Below, piece by piece: positions 1 through 8,066 of a stretch of 64,000 nt of DNA. Both the position numbers and the translations under genes were made by a program. Below the pieces are notes generated by a model, which was given only the letters and a program-made list of their open reading frames with translations, did not search any database and was not told the origin of the DNA. The first letter of the stretch is position 1; each line of letters starts with the position of its first letter. The DNA lies in assembly GCF_002135435.1 (NCBI RefSeq), contig NZ_NEGK01000001.1:1-64000 (forward strand), written 5' to 3'. The DNA is from Acinetobacter sp. ANC 3813 (GTDB lineage: Bacteria > Pseudomonadota > Gammaproteobacteria > Pseudomonadales > Moraxellaceae).

Positions 1-423
1 GGCATATGTGAAATTGAACGTCAAAAATATCAGCCTACTGCTATCTCAAATGATGTCAGAATCTTCTTAGAGCAATCTTACGATAGTTACAAAAATGTAT
101 TAGCCCTTCTTGCTGTCGCTGAGGAAGAGGTGATTCTTTTCAGCCCACCATTACGTCAAGCAACTAAAGCTGCAGGAGTTGATGTTGAAGGCGGCGGTTA
201 CTATTTTGTTCATGGTGTATCCAGTGATGAAACAGCAGAGGCCGCAGATGATGATCATCAAGATGATCTTTGGTATGCTCTAGCCCAAGCAATTACGGTT
301 GATGACTATGAAAAACTGAGCAGTTTATGTCTAAAATACTGTGACCTGTGGAATGCTTTTTGGGATACTCAAATTTCAGAGATTGAAATAATGCCCGAAT
401 TAAAGGCTGTATGTATTCCATAA
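1..423 (+). CDS. Unrecognised protein, 5' end cut by window edge
   Basis: The reading frame is open from base 1 to the stop at 421-423, so this is the C-terminal 140 residues of a longer gene. A GTG at 130 lies inside the frame but is probably not the start, because the upstream codons also read as normal protein (it opens GICEIERQKYQ). The chain is acidic, with an Asp/His cluster (ADDDHQDD) and a Trp-rich C-terminal part, and has no signal peptide or membrane segment in the visible portion. I do not recognise a family. It is followed by a hairpin that could end its transcript. Confidence 0.6.
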   Translation, partial: GICEIERQKYQPTAISNDVRIFLEQSYDSYKNVLALLAVAEEEVILFSPPLRQATKAAGVDVEGGGYYFVHGVSSDETAEAADDDHQDDLWYALAQAITVDDYEKLSSLCLKYCDLWNAFWDTQISEIEIMPELKAVCIP

Positions 424-443
424 AAGAGTTATTTTTCGTCTCA

Positions 444-474
444 TCGATATCTTTCAGAGAATGGAAGATATCGA
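444..474 (+). terminator. Possible rho-independent terminator of the first gene
   Basis: A 10-bp perfect stem, TCGATATCTT (444-453) with AAGATATCGA (465-474), lies about 20 bases after the stop of the first gene. The following T-run (attttctt) is broken, so termination is likely but not certain. Confidence 0.45.
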
Positions 475-642
475 GAACTAATTTTCTTCACTTAATTAAG
501 CAGATTAATTGCAAACTATTTAGCATCATTTCTAACAATAAACTTTTATAAATTTTAATTACCTACTACAAGCTCTTTATGAATTGACCAGCTTTCAGCT
601 TAGCATTATGATTCACTTGCTGGTCTACATTGCCAGTCGGTT

Positions 643-769
643 TTAGCAGACCGTTTCCTAAGTGCACTAAAAGATTCCTTCTTTTGGTGTGTGCCCTCGT
701 GCTCCCCTCTGCGGTAGGACGGGAGGGGGACACCTTCGGGTGTGCTGATTCTTAGGTTCAGTCTGCTAA
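643..769 (+). ncRNA. Compact structured RNA, possibly C4 antisense-like
   Basis: Nested complementary segments define a fold. TTAGCAGAC (643-651) pairs with GTCTGCTAA (761-769), and CCTAAG (657-662) with CTTAGG (751-756). Inside are a CCCCTC/GAGGGG helix and a hairpin ACACC-TTCG-GGTGT (730-743). The C(UUCG)G tetraloop forms only from the plus strand, so the plus strand is taken as the RNA. From memory, the GC-rich core with GCGGTAGGAC and GGGAGGGG resembles the C4 antisense RNA of P1-like phages, which controls an antirepressor; this is a family guess. The minus-strand 61-codon ORF over this region is probably an artefact of the RNA. Confidence 0.5.
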
Positions 770-1208
770 CCCCTTTTCGTTCTGCCACCATTATTTAGCA
801 GTAATGCGGTAGGACTTCTTAAATACCTAAGGAGTCAATCATGACTATTTTTTCCAAGCTGCTTTCCAGCCAAGCTATCACGCCATTCAGACATTGAATA
901 GCCACCGATTTTGTAGACACGCTTTAGTTTGATAAAGTGGCTAATTAAATTGCTTGATGAAGATTGACACCATCCCTTGATGGTTAAATCCAGTTGATAC
1001 AGTAAAAAAATGACGGAATTCCAATACTTTTTTTGATGGCAATAATTTAAAGGCTAGCTGATCATTCAAAGGAATTTTCATTATTTAAAACAAAATATTC
1101 ATCTTAATTTTTATGTTTTTTTTACGCAAAATTTACGATAATTTTATTATATATCAATAAATTAAAAATTAACATACACCACTTCACTGACTATTTATTC
1201 AGAATATT
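770..1208. other. Intergenic region with a possible decayed minus-strand frame
   Basis: No complete gene is seen. On the minus strand a frame is open from about 1055 down to a stop at 835-837. It ends in a plausible peptide containing YKIGGYSMSEW and GKQLGKNSHD, but has no start except a Met 19 residues from the end. It could be a phage gene remnant next to the C4-like RNA, or chance. The part from 1080 to 1208 is very AT-rich and probably holds the promoter of the porin gene. Confidence 0.3.
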
Positions 1209-1988
1209 ATGAAAAATCTGCACAATATAATTTTTTGCCTCATACCGCTCACTTCAAATTATGCTTTAGCTTCGGGTGATGAAAAACCATCCGATTTAAA
1301 CTTTTTAGGCAATGTGTCACTGACAAGTGATTACCGCTGGCGCGGCCAAACGCAAACAAAGAATGATCCAGCGTTACAGGGAAATTTTATTTTAAGTCAT
1401 GCTTCAGGCTTTTATGTTTCGGCATTTGCTTCAAATGTAGATTTTGGTGATGAAGCTCATTTGGAGATGGACCCTCAAATTGGTTATACAGCACCAATTA
1501 CATTAGGCACAATACACCCTGCAGTCGATCTTGGTATGCTGCGCTACAACTACATTGGCGACAGCGATTTAAATTATAATGAATATTATTTCAAAATGAT
1601 CTTTAATACTTTGCTGCACCAAAATGACAGTTTTACACCGAGCATAAGCTATACCAATAACTATGGAGGCAAAGCCACGAGTGACACCATGGGTAAAGAT
1701 ATTTCAAACTGGTATTTTAATGTCTTGTATGCAACCCCTATTGCTCAAACAGATTTTGGTGCAAATGCCAGTCTAGGCTATTCTAAAGCAAATCACGAAA
1801 TTTATGGCTCTGAGCCAGAAGAGCATTTTTTTGATTGGAAAATAGGTGCAACTTATCGCTATACACCGATGGGAATAAATGCAGAACTAGCTGCAATTGG
1901 TAGCAATTTAAAGACCAAAGACTTTACAGAAGGAAATAAAAAAGGTGTAAAAACTACAGCTGTATTTACACTAACAAAATCTTTTTAA
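1209..1988 (+). CDS. TorF-family putative porin (outer membrane beta-barrel)
   Basis: A 259-residue protein with an N-terminal signal peptide cleaved after the Ala-Leu-Ala-Ser stretch near residue 22. It is followed by alternating, aromatic-rich strands, and the C-terminus ends in Phe, as expected for an outer-membrane barrel. The early motif SLTSDYRWRGQTQT and the GYTAP and LRYNY segments match the TorF/TIGR02001 family of small proteobacterial putative porins. Substrate is unknown. It stands alone, with a strong terminator directly after it. The assignment rests on recalled family motifs. Confidence 0.8.
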   Translation: MKNLHNIIFCLIPLTSNYALASGDEKPSDLNFLGNVSLTSDYRWRGQTQTKNDPALQGNFILSHASGFYVSAFASNVDFGDEAHLEMDPQIGYTAPITLGTIHPAVDLGMLRYNYIGDSDLNYNEYYFKMIFNTLLHQNDSFTPSISYTNNYGGKATSDTMGKDISNWYFNVLYATPIAQTDFGANASLGYSKANHEIYGSEPEEHFFDWKIGATYRYTPMGINAELAAIGSNLKTKDFTEGNKKGVKTTAVFTLTKSF

Positions 1989-1992
1989 TAAT

Positions 1993-2030
1993 AAAATGCC
2001 AATAGTATCAGCAATCCTATTGGCATTTTT
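1993..2030. terminator. Bidirectional rho-independent terminator
   Basis: A 13-bp stem, AAAATGCCAATAG against CTATTGGCATTTT, with an 11-base loop and flanking A- and T-runs. It lies between the plus-strand porin gene (stop 1988) and the minus-strand small gene (stop 2034), so it can serve both. Confidence 0.9.
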
Positions 2031-2033
2031 ATT

Positions 2034-2252
2034 TTACTTTAATGAATTCAATAAAATCTCTATCTCATCTCGATTAAAACCTCTTTCTTTAAAAATAGAA
2101 CAAATTATTTTTTTCGTTTTTTGTGTAGAATTCTGATATTTCATTATTAAAATTTCAGAATTAATTTCCTGTAAACTATATTTCAGATATAGTTCTTCAT
2201 TGAGCTTCTGATTCTTAGCATCATCTGCAAGATTTATAGAGTTATGCATCAT
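2034..2252 (-). CDS. Small hypothetical protein downstream of glutamine synthetase
   Basis: A 72-codon frame beginning 7 bases after the stop of the glutamine synthetase gene, so probably cotranscribed, and ending just before a bidirectional terminator. The product is hydrophilic, Lys/Ile/Glu-rich and predicted helical, with no signal peptide or recognised domain. No clear ribosome binding site precedes the tandem ATG-ATG, so translation may depend on coupling. I do not recognise a family. Confidence 0.5.
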   Translation of the reverse strand: MMHNSINLADDAKNQKLNEELYLKYSLQEINSEILIMKYQNSTQKTKKIICSIFKERGFNRDEIEILLNSLK

Positions 2253-2259
2253 TATTCTA

Positions 2260-3669
2260 CTAAATATCCCAATGCTGTTCTATCGGTGTAATTTGGCTAT
2301 AAATATGCTGATACTCGGCATGTTTAACTGTAAACCATAATTCAATAAATTTTTTACCGATATATTTTTGCAAAACGGGATCACTGTGAAAACGCGCTAA
2401 AGCATCTGGCTGATTAGTACTTAATAAGAGCGGTTTAATTTTTATTTGACTAGCTTGTTGTGGAATTTCCAGATTCTGTGTTAAACCATGCAGCGCGCCT
2501 ATCAATATTATGGCTGCAGTTAAATAGGGATTGCAATCCGCACCTGCAACACGATATTCCAAACGCCGATTTTCACTATCAGAACATGGTATGCGGATGG
2601 CTACATTACGGTTATTCACCCCCCAACTTGCTTCTAAAGGTACATGGTTTCCAGCTTTAAAACGGCGAAATGAATTTACATTAGGAGCAAGCACTGCCAT
2701 TGATGGTGGCAGTAAGGCAATCAGCCCACTGATTGCCTTTAATAATTGCAATGACGGTAAAGAACTATTCTTTGCACTGAAAATATTTTGTTGATCTTGA
2801 TTTAAAATACTCATGTGAAAGTGCATGCCGCTGCCTGCTTTATGCATATCCGGTTTGGCCAAAAAACTCGCATGCAATCCATATTTTACGGCCACTTGCT
2901 TAATGGTGCGTTTTAACATCATGATCTGATCGCATAGCTTAAGAATATCACCGCTATGCTGGATATTAATTTCATATTGCCCGGTAGATGATTCTGAGAC
3001 TATGCCTGTAATCTGATTCCCTTGCAAAAGAGCAATTCGTTCAATTTCATCCAAAACTTCTTGATATTTATCTTGCGCATTTACATCGAAGCATTGAGTT
3101 AAATAAGTCTTATCACCGTTGACTTCTTCATTGCTATCAAATAAATAGAATTCCAATTCTGCTGACATGCAAGGATAAAAGTTTTTATCATGTAGCTCTC
3201 TTAAAAATTTTTTTAAAATATTGCGGGGTTCAAGTTGGCAATCCTGATGATGATCATCTTTCATAGTCAGAAATAACTGCGCATTGAACTCTGGATTTAA
3301 AACGCAGGGCTGCAGGCTTCCCAATATAGGCTTACATAAATAATCTGGCTCGCCAATTGACTTTCCTATACCAGTTTCTTCTATAACTTCTCCATCCAGA
3401 CTCATTGCATAAATAGATAGCGGGAAATAAGTGCCTTGCACAACATTTTTTAAACATGCAACATCTATACGCTTGCCACGGACATGACCATTCAGATCGT
3501 GCAGGCAAATCTCAACATGACGGGTGTTGGGATAGCGCTGTAGATAATTTTCGATTTCTTCTAAAAACAGTATATCTTCAATATTGCAACATTGCAGAGC
3601 AGATGGCATCGCTTCTGGAACAATTACTTCAGCTATATCATGCCCAGCCATGAGTAAATTACTCATCAT
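2260..3669 (-). CDS. Glutamine synthetase family protein (PuuA/GlnT-type)
   Basis: A 469-residue type I glutamine-synthetase-fold enzyme. Metal and ATP-site motifs are visible: AELEFYLF, GQYEINIQH, the KPDMHKAGSGMHFHMS block, NSFRRF, NNRNVAIRIP and LEYRVAGADCNPYL. The N-terminal half (HLNGHVRGKRI-like DLNGHVRGKRI) and the length fit gamma-glutamylpolyamine synthetases (PuuA) or related amine-glutamylating enzymes rather than GlnA, which carries a different adenylylation loop. No other puu genes lie nearby, so the amine substrate cannot be inferred. The start is the first of two Met codons (MMSNLL); either is possible. Confidence 0.8.
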   Translation of the reverse strand: MMSNLLMAGHDIAEVIVPEAMPSALQCCNIEDILFLEEIENYLQRYPNTRHVEICLHDLNGHVRGKRIDVACLKNVVQGTYFPLSIYAMSLDGEVIEETGIGKSIGEPDYLCKPILGSLQPCVLNPEFNAQLFLTMKDDHHQDCQLEPRNILKKFLRELHDKNFYPCMSAELEFYLFDSNEEVNGDKTYLTQCFDVNAQDKYQEVLDEIERIALLQGNQITGIVSESSTGQYEINIQHSGDILKLCDQIMMLKRTIKQVAVKYGLHASFLAKPDMHKAGSGMHFHMSILNQDQQNIFSAKNSSLPSLQLLKAISGLIALLPPSMAVLAPNVNSFRRFKAGNHVPLEASWGVNNRNVAIRIPCSDSENRRLEYRVAGADCNPYLTAAIILIGALHGLTQNLEIPQQASQIKIKPLLLSTNQPDALARFHSDPVLQKYIGKKFIELWFTVKHAEYQHIYSQITPIEQHWDI

Positions 3670-3853
3670 TTTGTCCTATTAAACTTTGACAAAGATCAAA
3701 ATAAAACAAGTTTTTTCTAATGTAACGTAAATAAACCGTAAAGAATCTATATTATTTATAAATCATTAAGTTATAAATAAAGCATACTCAAAAAATTAAA
3801 TCATAAAAATAAAAATAAAAATGATTAATATAAAATATATATTATATTTTATG

Positions 3854-4567
3854 TTAATAAATATTTAAAAATCTCAAACCAACGCCAGGTTCAGTAATAA
3901 TATATTTTGGCTGAACAGCATTATCATTTAATTTCACTCTTAATTTAGCGACCAGTATCCTTAAATAATGGGTATCTTCTTGGTGCGTTGGCCCCCATAA
4001 ATCTCTAAGTATCTGTGGCTGAGTAATCAATTGGCCTTTATTCTGAGCTAATAAATTCAGCAGTTGATATTCTTTTCGTGTCAGGGAAAGCAATTGCTGA
4101 TTTAAAAATACCTGACGCTTAGAAAAGTCTATCTTTAATACACCATCATTATAAAGCGCTGTATCAACGGCACTGTGCTGATAATGTCTGAGCAGTACAC
4201 GAATACGTGCCATGAGCTCCTGAATACTAAAAGGCTTGGTCACATAATCATTTGCGCCAGCATCCAAAAGCTTCACTTTTTCTTCTTCATTTGCCCGTAC
4301 TGACAATACAATAACTGGAGTATGAGACCACATACGCAGCTCATTTAAAACCTCAAAACCGTCCAAATCAGGAAGTCCTAAATCTAAAATGACCAAGTCT
4401 GCGCCTTGTAAAGCCAAAAGTTCTAAACCCTTTTGACCATTTTCAGCCAAAAGTGTTTTATAACCTTGTGCTCTAAGTGCAATGTCTAAGAATTTTCGAA
4501 TCTGGTTTTCATCATCAATAATCAATACATTGGTCATAGAACTGGCTGATTCGTTTTGTTCTAACAT
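3854..4567 (-). CDS. kdpE: Response regulator KdpE
   Basis: An OmpR-type regulator. The receiver domain has the acidic pair in VLIIDDE, the phosphoacceptor Asp in DLVILDLGLPD and the Lys of YVTKPF. It is followed by a winged-helix DNA-binding domain ending TEPGVGLRF. Phosphorylated by KdpD, the family activates the kdp structural genes at low potassium or osmotic stress. The gene lies 27 bp after kdpD. The listed start adds 10 residues before MTNVLIIDDE, which may be the true start. A matching operator is found upstream of kdpA. Confidence 0.93.
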   Translation of the reverse strand: MLEQNESASSMTNVLIIDDENQIRKFLDIALRAQGYKTLLAENGQKGLELLALQGADLVILDLGLPDLDGFEVLNELRMWSHTPVIVLSVRANEEEKVKLLDAGANDYVTKPFSIQELMARIRVLLRHYQHSAVDTALYNDGVLKIDFSKRQVFLNQQLLSLTRKEYQLLNLLAQNKGQLITQPQILRDLWGPTHQEDTHYLRILVAKLRVKLNDNAVQPKYIITEPGVGLRFLNIY

Positions 4568-4594
4568 TCTCCCCCCTAGTATCCACTAGATGCA

Positions 4595-7243
4595 TTAAGC
4601 AATTTGCTGAATAGGAAGCTGTATGCGAATACATGTTCCTTGATTATTCCTGCCCGATGATGCCATGATTTTCCCCATATGCGCACCAACAATCGCTTTA
4701 ACAATCGTCAAGCCCAAACCTGTACCGTATTGCCCACGGTCACCCCGCTCCATGGTATAGAACATATCAAAAATGCGATCACGTTCGTCTTCTGGAATAC
4801 CTTGACCTTGATCACTAATAGCTATTTCTATCTCATTTTCAGTAAGTTTAGCGACCTGAATCGAAACGGTTTTATCTTCAGGTGAAAATTTTGCTGCATT
4901 TTCCAGTACATTAAAAATAGCCTGTTCAATCAAGGCCCCATGCACAAACAAACTGAGCGTTTCATCTGGTAAATGCACATCAACCAATGACTTAGGCATA
5001 TAGCGTTTTAAACGGCGGACAGCTGAACCAATCAACTCATCGACACCAACCCAATCTCGTTTCAGGCTAAGCCCTTCATGTCCCAAACGCGTCATATCCA
5101 ATAGGTTTTGAATATAGCGGTCTAAACGCTCACCCTCTAAATGGATTGCTTCCAGCAGGCTGTCCTGATCATTTTCATCCATAGAGTGGCGGTAAGTACT
5201 CAGAGTGTCAGCTGCACCAATCATAGAAGCCAAAGGTGATCGCAAATCATGGGACACTGAAGATAAAAGCGCTGAACGCAATTTTTCCGTTTCAGAATTC
5301 ACATTGGCTATTTCTAAGGCCTTGGTCAGTTGTGTACGCGAAATCGCTTGCGCAAGATACTCCACCATGATTTCAGCAAGCTGTTTTTGCTCCGTATTTA
5401 TAATCGTTTGTGCATCTTTTAATTTCAATCCCACCACACCTAAGCAATGTTTGGAAGCCAATAACGGTAAAAACCACCACTCGTTTTCCGTCAGGGTCTG
5501 GGTGAAGCGGCCAGATGGCTGATGGTTTTTAAATGTCCAATCAGCTGAAATTTTTTCTTTCTCACTAATGATGTTAGATGACATCTGAGTTGCTGCAGTA
5601 TCAGGGAAATACAGCCATACGTCAGCATTGAGATTTTTACTCAGACTAAGTTCAGCAATTTCCTGTATTTGCGCTAAATCTAATGCTGTAGACAGCTTCT
5701 GCCCCAAATCCTGCATAATACTGTTATAGCTATTCGCCGTTTTGAGAGCATTCACCTGTTCTTTCAAGCGTGATGCCAATCGGCTTGATATTAAAGCTGC
5801 GCCCAAAAATGCAACCACAGTGACAACACCCTGATGCGCAGAAATCTCAAATGTAAATTGCGGTGAAATAAAGAAAAAATTATAAGCTAAAAAGAACAAT
5901 ATGGCAGAAAAAGCCGCTGCCAGCATTCGCGTTTTGGATGCCACAAAAACTACAGCTGTGATAAAAATAACAGACAGATCTTCTATGCCAAGATACTTTT
6001 CACTCATGCTTGCTAAGCCAAGGCTGATGAACGTGGTTGCAAGTACATACTGCACTTCACTAAGCGACAAGAATGCCCTCTGATTGGACACTAACAGATG
6101 TTTTTTCTCTGCAATAATCGGCACTATACTAAGTTCAAAACTTGGCTGACATTGCAGTAATTGCTCTATCAAATTGGGATTTAACCTTAGCGAAATTTTT
6201 TGCTTAGCTGCTTGTGCTAAAACTAAGGTTGAAATGCCGCGGTCCATCACATAATTAAATAACGTTTTTGCGTGCTGCTTGCCATGAAGAACTTCGGTCA
6301 TGCCGCCCATTTGACGTGTTAAGTTTAAAGCCCGCTCTATTTCACGGCTTTGCGAATTTTCTTGTTTATTCATGGTTTGAGTATCGTAAGAAAAGACGAC
6401 GACCGTCCAACTCGCCATACGATGCTCTGCAATACGGCAGCCTGCTCTTACTAAGGATTCAGAATGCCCATTGCCATCAATCATAATTAAGACATGATTC
6501 TTTAATGGGATTTGGGCCAGCCCTTGAATCGCAAAGTTTTCACGGACATCATTATCAACATAATTGGCAACCGTCTGCATCGCCAATTCACGCAAGGCCG
6601 TTAAATTAGAGCTGTTGAAAAACCGCTGCAATGCCTGTTCTGCCTGTTCAGGCACATAAACTTTCCCCTGATTTAAACGCTCTAATAACTCATTCACAGG
6701 CAAATCAATTAAACGAATATCCCGAATCCTTTCAAACAACCGGTCTGGCACAGTTTCAGTAACACGAACCCCTGTAATTTGATATACAACATCATTCAAA
6801 CTTTCTAAATGTTGAATGTTCATGGTTGTAAAAACGTCAATACCAGCATCTAATAATTCGTTGATATCTTGCCAGCGTTTTTCATGCCGGCTGCCTGGCA
6901 TATTGGTATGAGCAAATTCATCAACCAAAACAATACTGGGCTTATGTTCCAAAACAGCATCCAGATTCATTTCCTCCAGATGCTGTCCTTGATATTCAAT
7001 GTTCTTGCGCGGAATAATCTCTAAACCAGCAATTAAATTTTCAGTTTCTTTACGGCCATGTGTTTCTACATAGCCAATGACAATATTGATGCCCTGCAGC
7101 GCCAGTTCATGCGCTCGAACCAGCATGGCAAAGGTTTTCCCTACACCCGGAGCTGCGCCTAAAAAAATAGTTAGACGGCCAGATTGATAACGCTGGGTGT
7201 GCTGCAACAAAACATCGGCTTTGTTGGTTCGTAGATCAGTCAT
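4595..7243 (-). CDS. kdpD: Sensor histidine kinase KdpD
   Basis: An 882-residue sensor of the normal KdpD size. The N-terminal cytoplasmic KdpD domain carries a Walker A motif (GAAPGVGKTFAML) and HEKRWQDINELL. It is followed by a universal-stress-like region, four clustered membrane segments (about residues 390-490), a GAF-like region, HisKA with the phosphorylated His in SSVSHDLRSPLASM, and HATPase_c with NVLENAAKFSPE, DQGQGIPED and GTGLGLTIVKA. It phosphorylates KdpE in response to potassium limitation. A 201-bp gap separates it from kdpC, so it may have its own promoter or be read through from kdpABC. Confidence 0.95.
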   Translation of the reverse strand: MTDLRTNKADVLLQHTQRYQSGRLTIFLGAAPGVGKTFAMLVRAHELALQGINIVIGYVETHGRKETENLIAGLEIIPRKNIEYQGQHLEEMNLDAVLEHKPSIVLVDEFAHTNMPGSRHEKRWQDINELLDAGIDVFTTMNIQHLESLNDVVYQITGVRVTETVPDRLFERIRDIRLIDLPVNELLERLNQGKVYVPEQAEQALQRFFNSSNLTALRELAMQTVANYVDNDVRENFAIQGLAQIPLKNHVLIMIDGNGHSESLVRAGCRIAEHRMASWTVVVFSYDTQTMNKQENSQSREIERALNLTRQMGGMTEVLHGKQHAKTLFNYVMDRGISTLVLAQAAKQKISLRLNPNLIEQLLQCQPSFELSIVPIIAEKKHLLVSNQRAFLSLSEVQYVLATTFISLGLASMSEKYLGIEDLSVIFITAVVFVASKTRMLAAAFSAILFFLAYNFFFISPQFTFEISAHQGVVTVVAFLGAALISSRLASRLKEQVNALKTANSYNSIMQDLGQKLSTALDLAQIQEIAELSLSKNLNADVWLYFPDTAATQMSSNIISEKEKISADWTFKNHQPSGRFTQTLTENEWWFLPLLASKHCLGVVGLKLKDAQTIINTEQKQLAEIMVEYLAQAISRTQLTKALEIANVNSETEKLRSALLSSVSHDLRSPLASMIGAADTLSTYRHSMDENDQDSLLEAIHLEGERLDRYIQNLLDMTRLGHEGLSLKRDWVGVDELIGSAVRRLKRYMPKSLVDVHLPDETLSLFVHGALIEQAIFNVLENAAKFSPEDKTVSIQVAKLTENEIEIAISDQGQGIPEDERDRIFDMFYTMERGDRGQYGTGLGLTIVKAIVGAHMGKIMASSGRNNQGTCIRIQLPIQQIA

Positions 7244-7338
7244 AAAAAATCTTCATTATCATTCCATCATCTTATTTAGGATGAGGAATGCTGTTCCTCA
7301 AGAGGGAGAGGCCTTTTACAGATTCCCCCTCATCTGAA

Positions 7339-7358
7339 CCTTCTCCTCACGGAGAAGG
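7339..7358. repeat. REP-like hairpin between kdpC and kdpD
   Basis: A perfect 8-bp stem, CCTTCTCC-tcac-GGAGAAGG, preceded by CCCCCTCATCT. A related hairpin preceded by CCCCCCATC lies at 14827-14842, which suggests a dispersed intergenic repeat of this genome rather than a kdp-specific element. It may also attenuate transcription between kdpC and kdpD. Confidence 0.5.
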
Positions 7359-7444
7359 CACTCTAATAAATATTCAGCATATTTTTATTTATTAAATACT
7401 TACATCTATTTCAACTATAAGTAAAATATAATATTTTTATCAAA

Positions 7445-8047
7445 TCACCTCCCTGCAAGGTCCAATGCCAAATTTAATTCAAGCACATTGACACGAGCCT
7501 GTCCTAAAATACCAAAGGTTGGATGAACCGTATGTACCTGAACTAATTTTTCAACGGCTTGCTCAGAAATATGCCGTGCATGGGCAACTCGCTTCACTTG
7601 AATCATCGCAGATTGCACACTAATCTCAGGGTCTATCCCACTGCCGGAAGCTGTAACCAAATCCGCAGGAATTTTCGTTTTTTCAATCTGTTCCTGTTCT
7701 GATATTTTACTCAACCGCTCATCTATAACTTTATGTAGTTCAGGATTGGTTCTTGCCATATTGCTTCCTGCCATCGACATTGGGTCATACTTAGATGCTG
7801 ATGGGCGCGGATGGAAATATTGAATGTGGGTAAATGGCTGTGCAACTAAGCGTGAACCGATAAGCTGATTTTTTTCAAAAATCAGACTTCCGCTGGCTTT
7901 CTCAGGAAATAGTATTTGCCCTAAGCTTGCTGCAGCAGCACTGTACACAAAACCGCATAAGCCTAAAGCAATGATTGTTAATCCTATAGAAGCGCGCAGA
8001 TGCCCACCGAGGGATGAGTCCGCCAATTGATGATTTTGCATATTCAT
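7445..8047 (-). CDS. kdpC: Potassium-transporting ATPase subunit C
   Basis: A 200-residue KdpC with a single N-terminal membrane segment (about residues 20-42) and a periplasmic domain. It contains the family motifs SGSLIF, GSRLVAQPF, YFHPRPSASKYDPM, SGSGIDPEISVQSA and the C-terminal ALDLAGR. KdpC binds KdpA/KdpB and is required for assembly and high-affinity nucleotide use. Spacing to kdpB is 19 bp, within one operon. Confidence 0.95.
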   Translation of the reverse strand: MNMQNHQLADSSLGGHLRASIGLTIIALGLCGFVYSAAAASLGQILFPEKASGSLIFEKNQLIGSRLVAQPFTHIQYFHPRPSASKYDPMSMAGSNMARTNPELHKVIDERLSKISEQEQIEKTKIPADLVTASGSGIDPEISVQSAMIQVKRVAHARHISEQAVEKLVQVHTVHPTFGILGQARVNVLELNLALDLAGR

Positions 8048-8066
8048 TTTGTAATCCTCAAAAAAT

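Noticed and set aside
606..791. 61-codon minus-strand ORF
   Set aside because: It lies exactly over the structured RNA, has an Arg-rich composition arising from the GC-rich stems, and no ribosome site.
835..1055. Minus-strand frame with a plausible protein-like C-terminus
   Set aside because: No start codon for most of its length and no family; kept only as a possible remnant in the intergenic entry.
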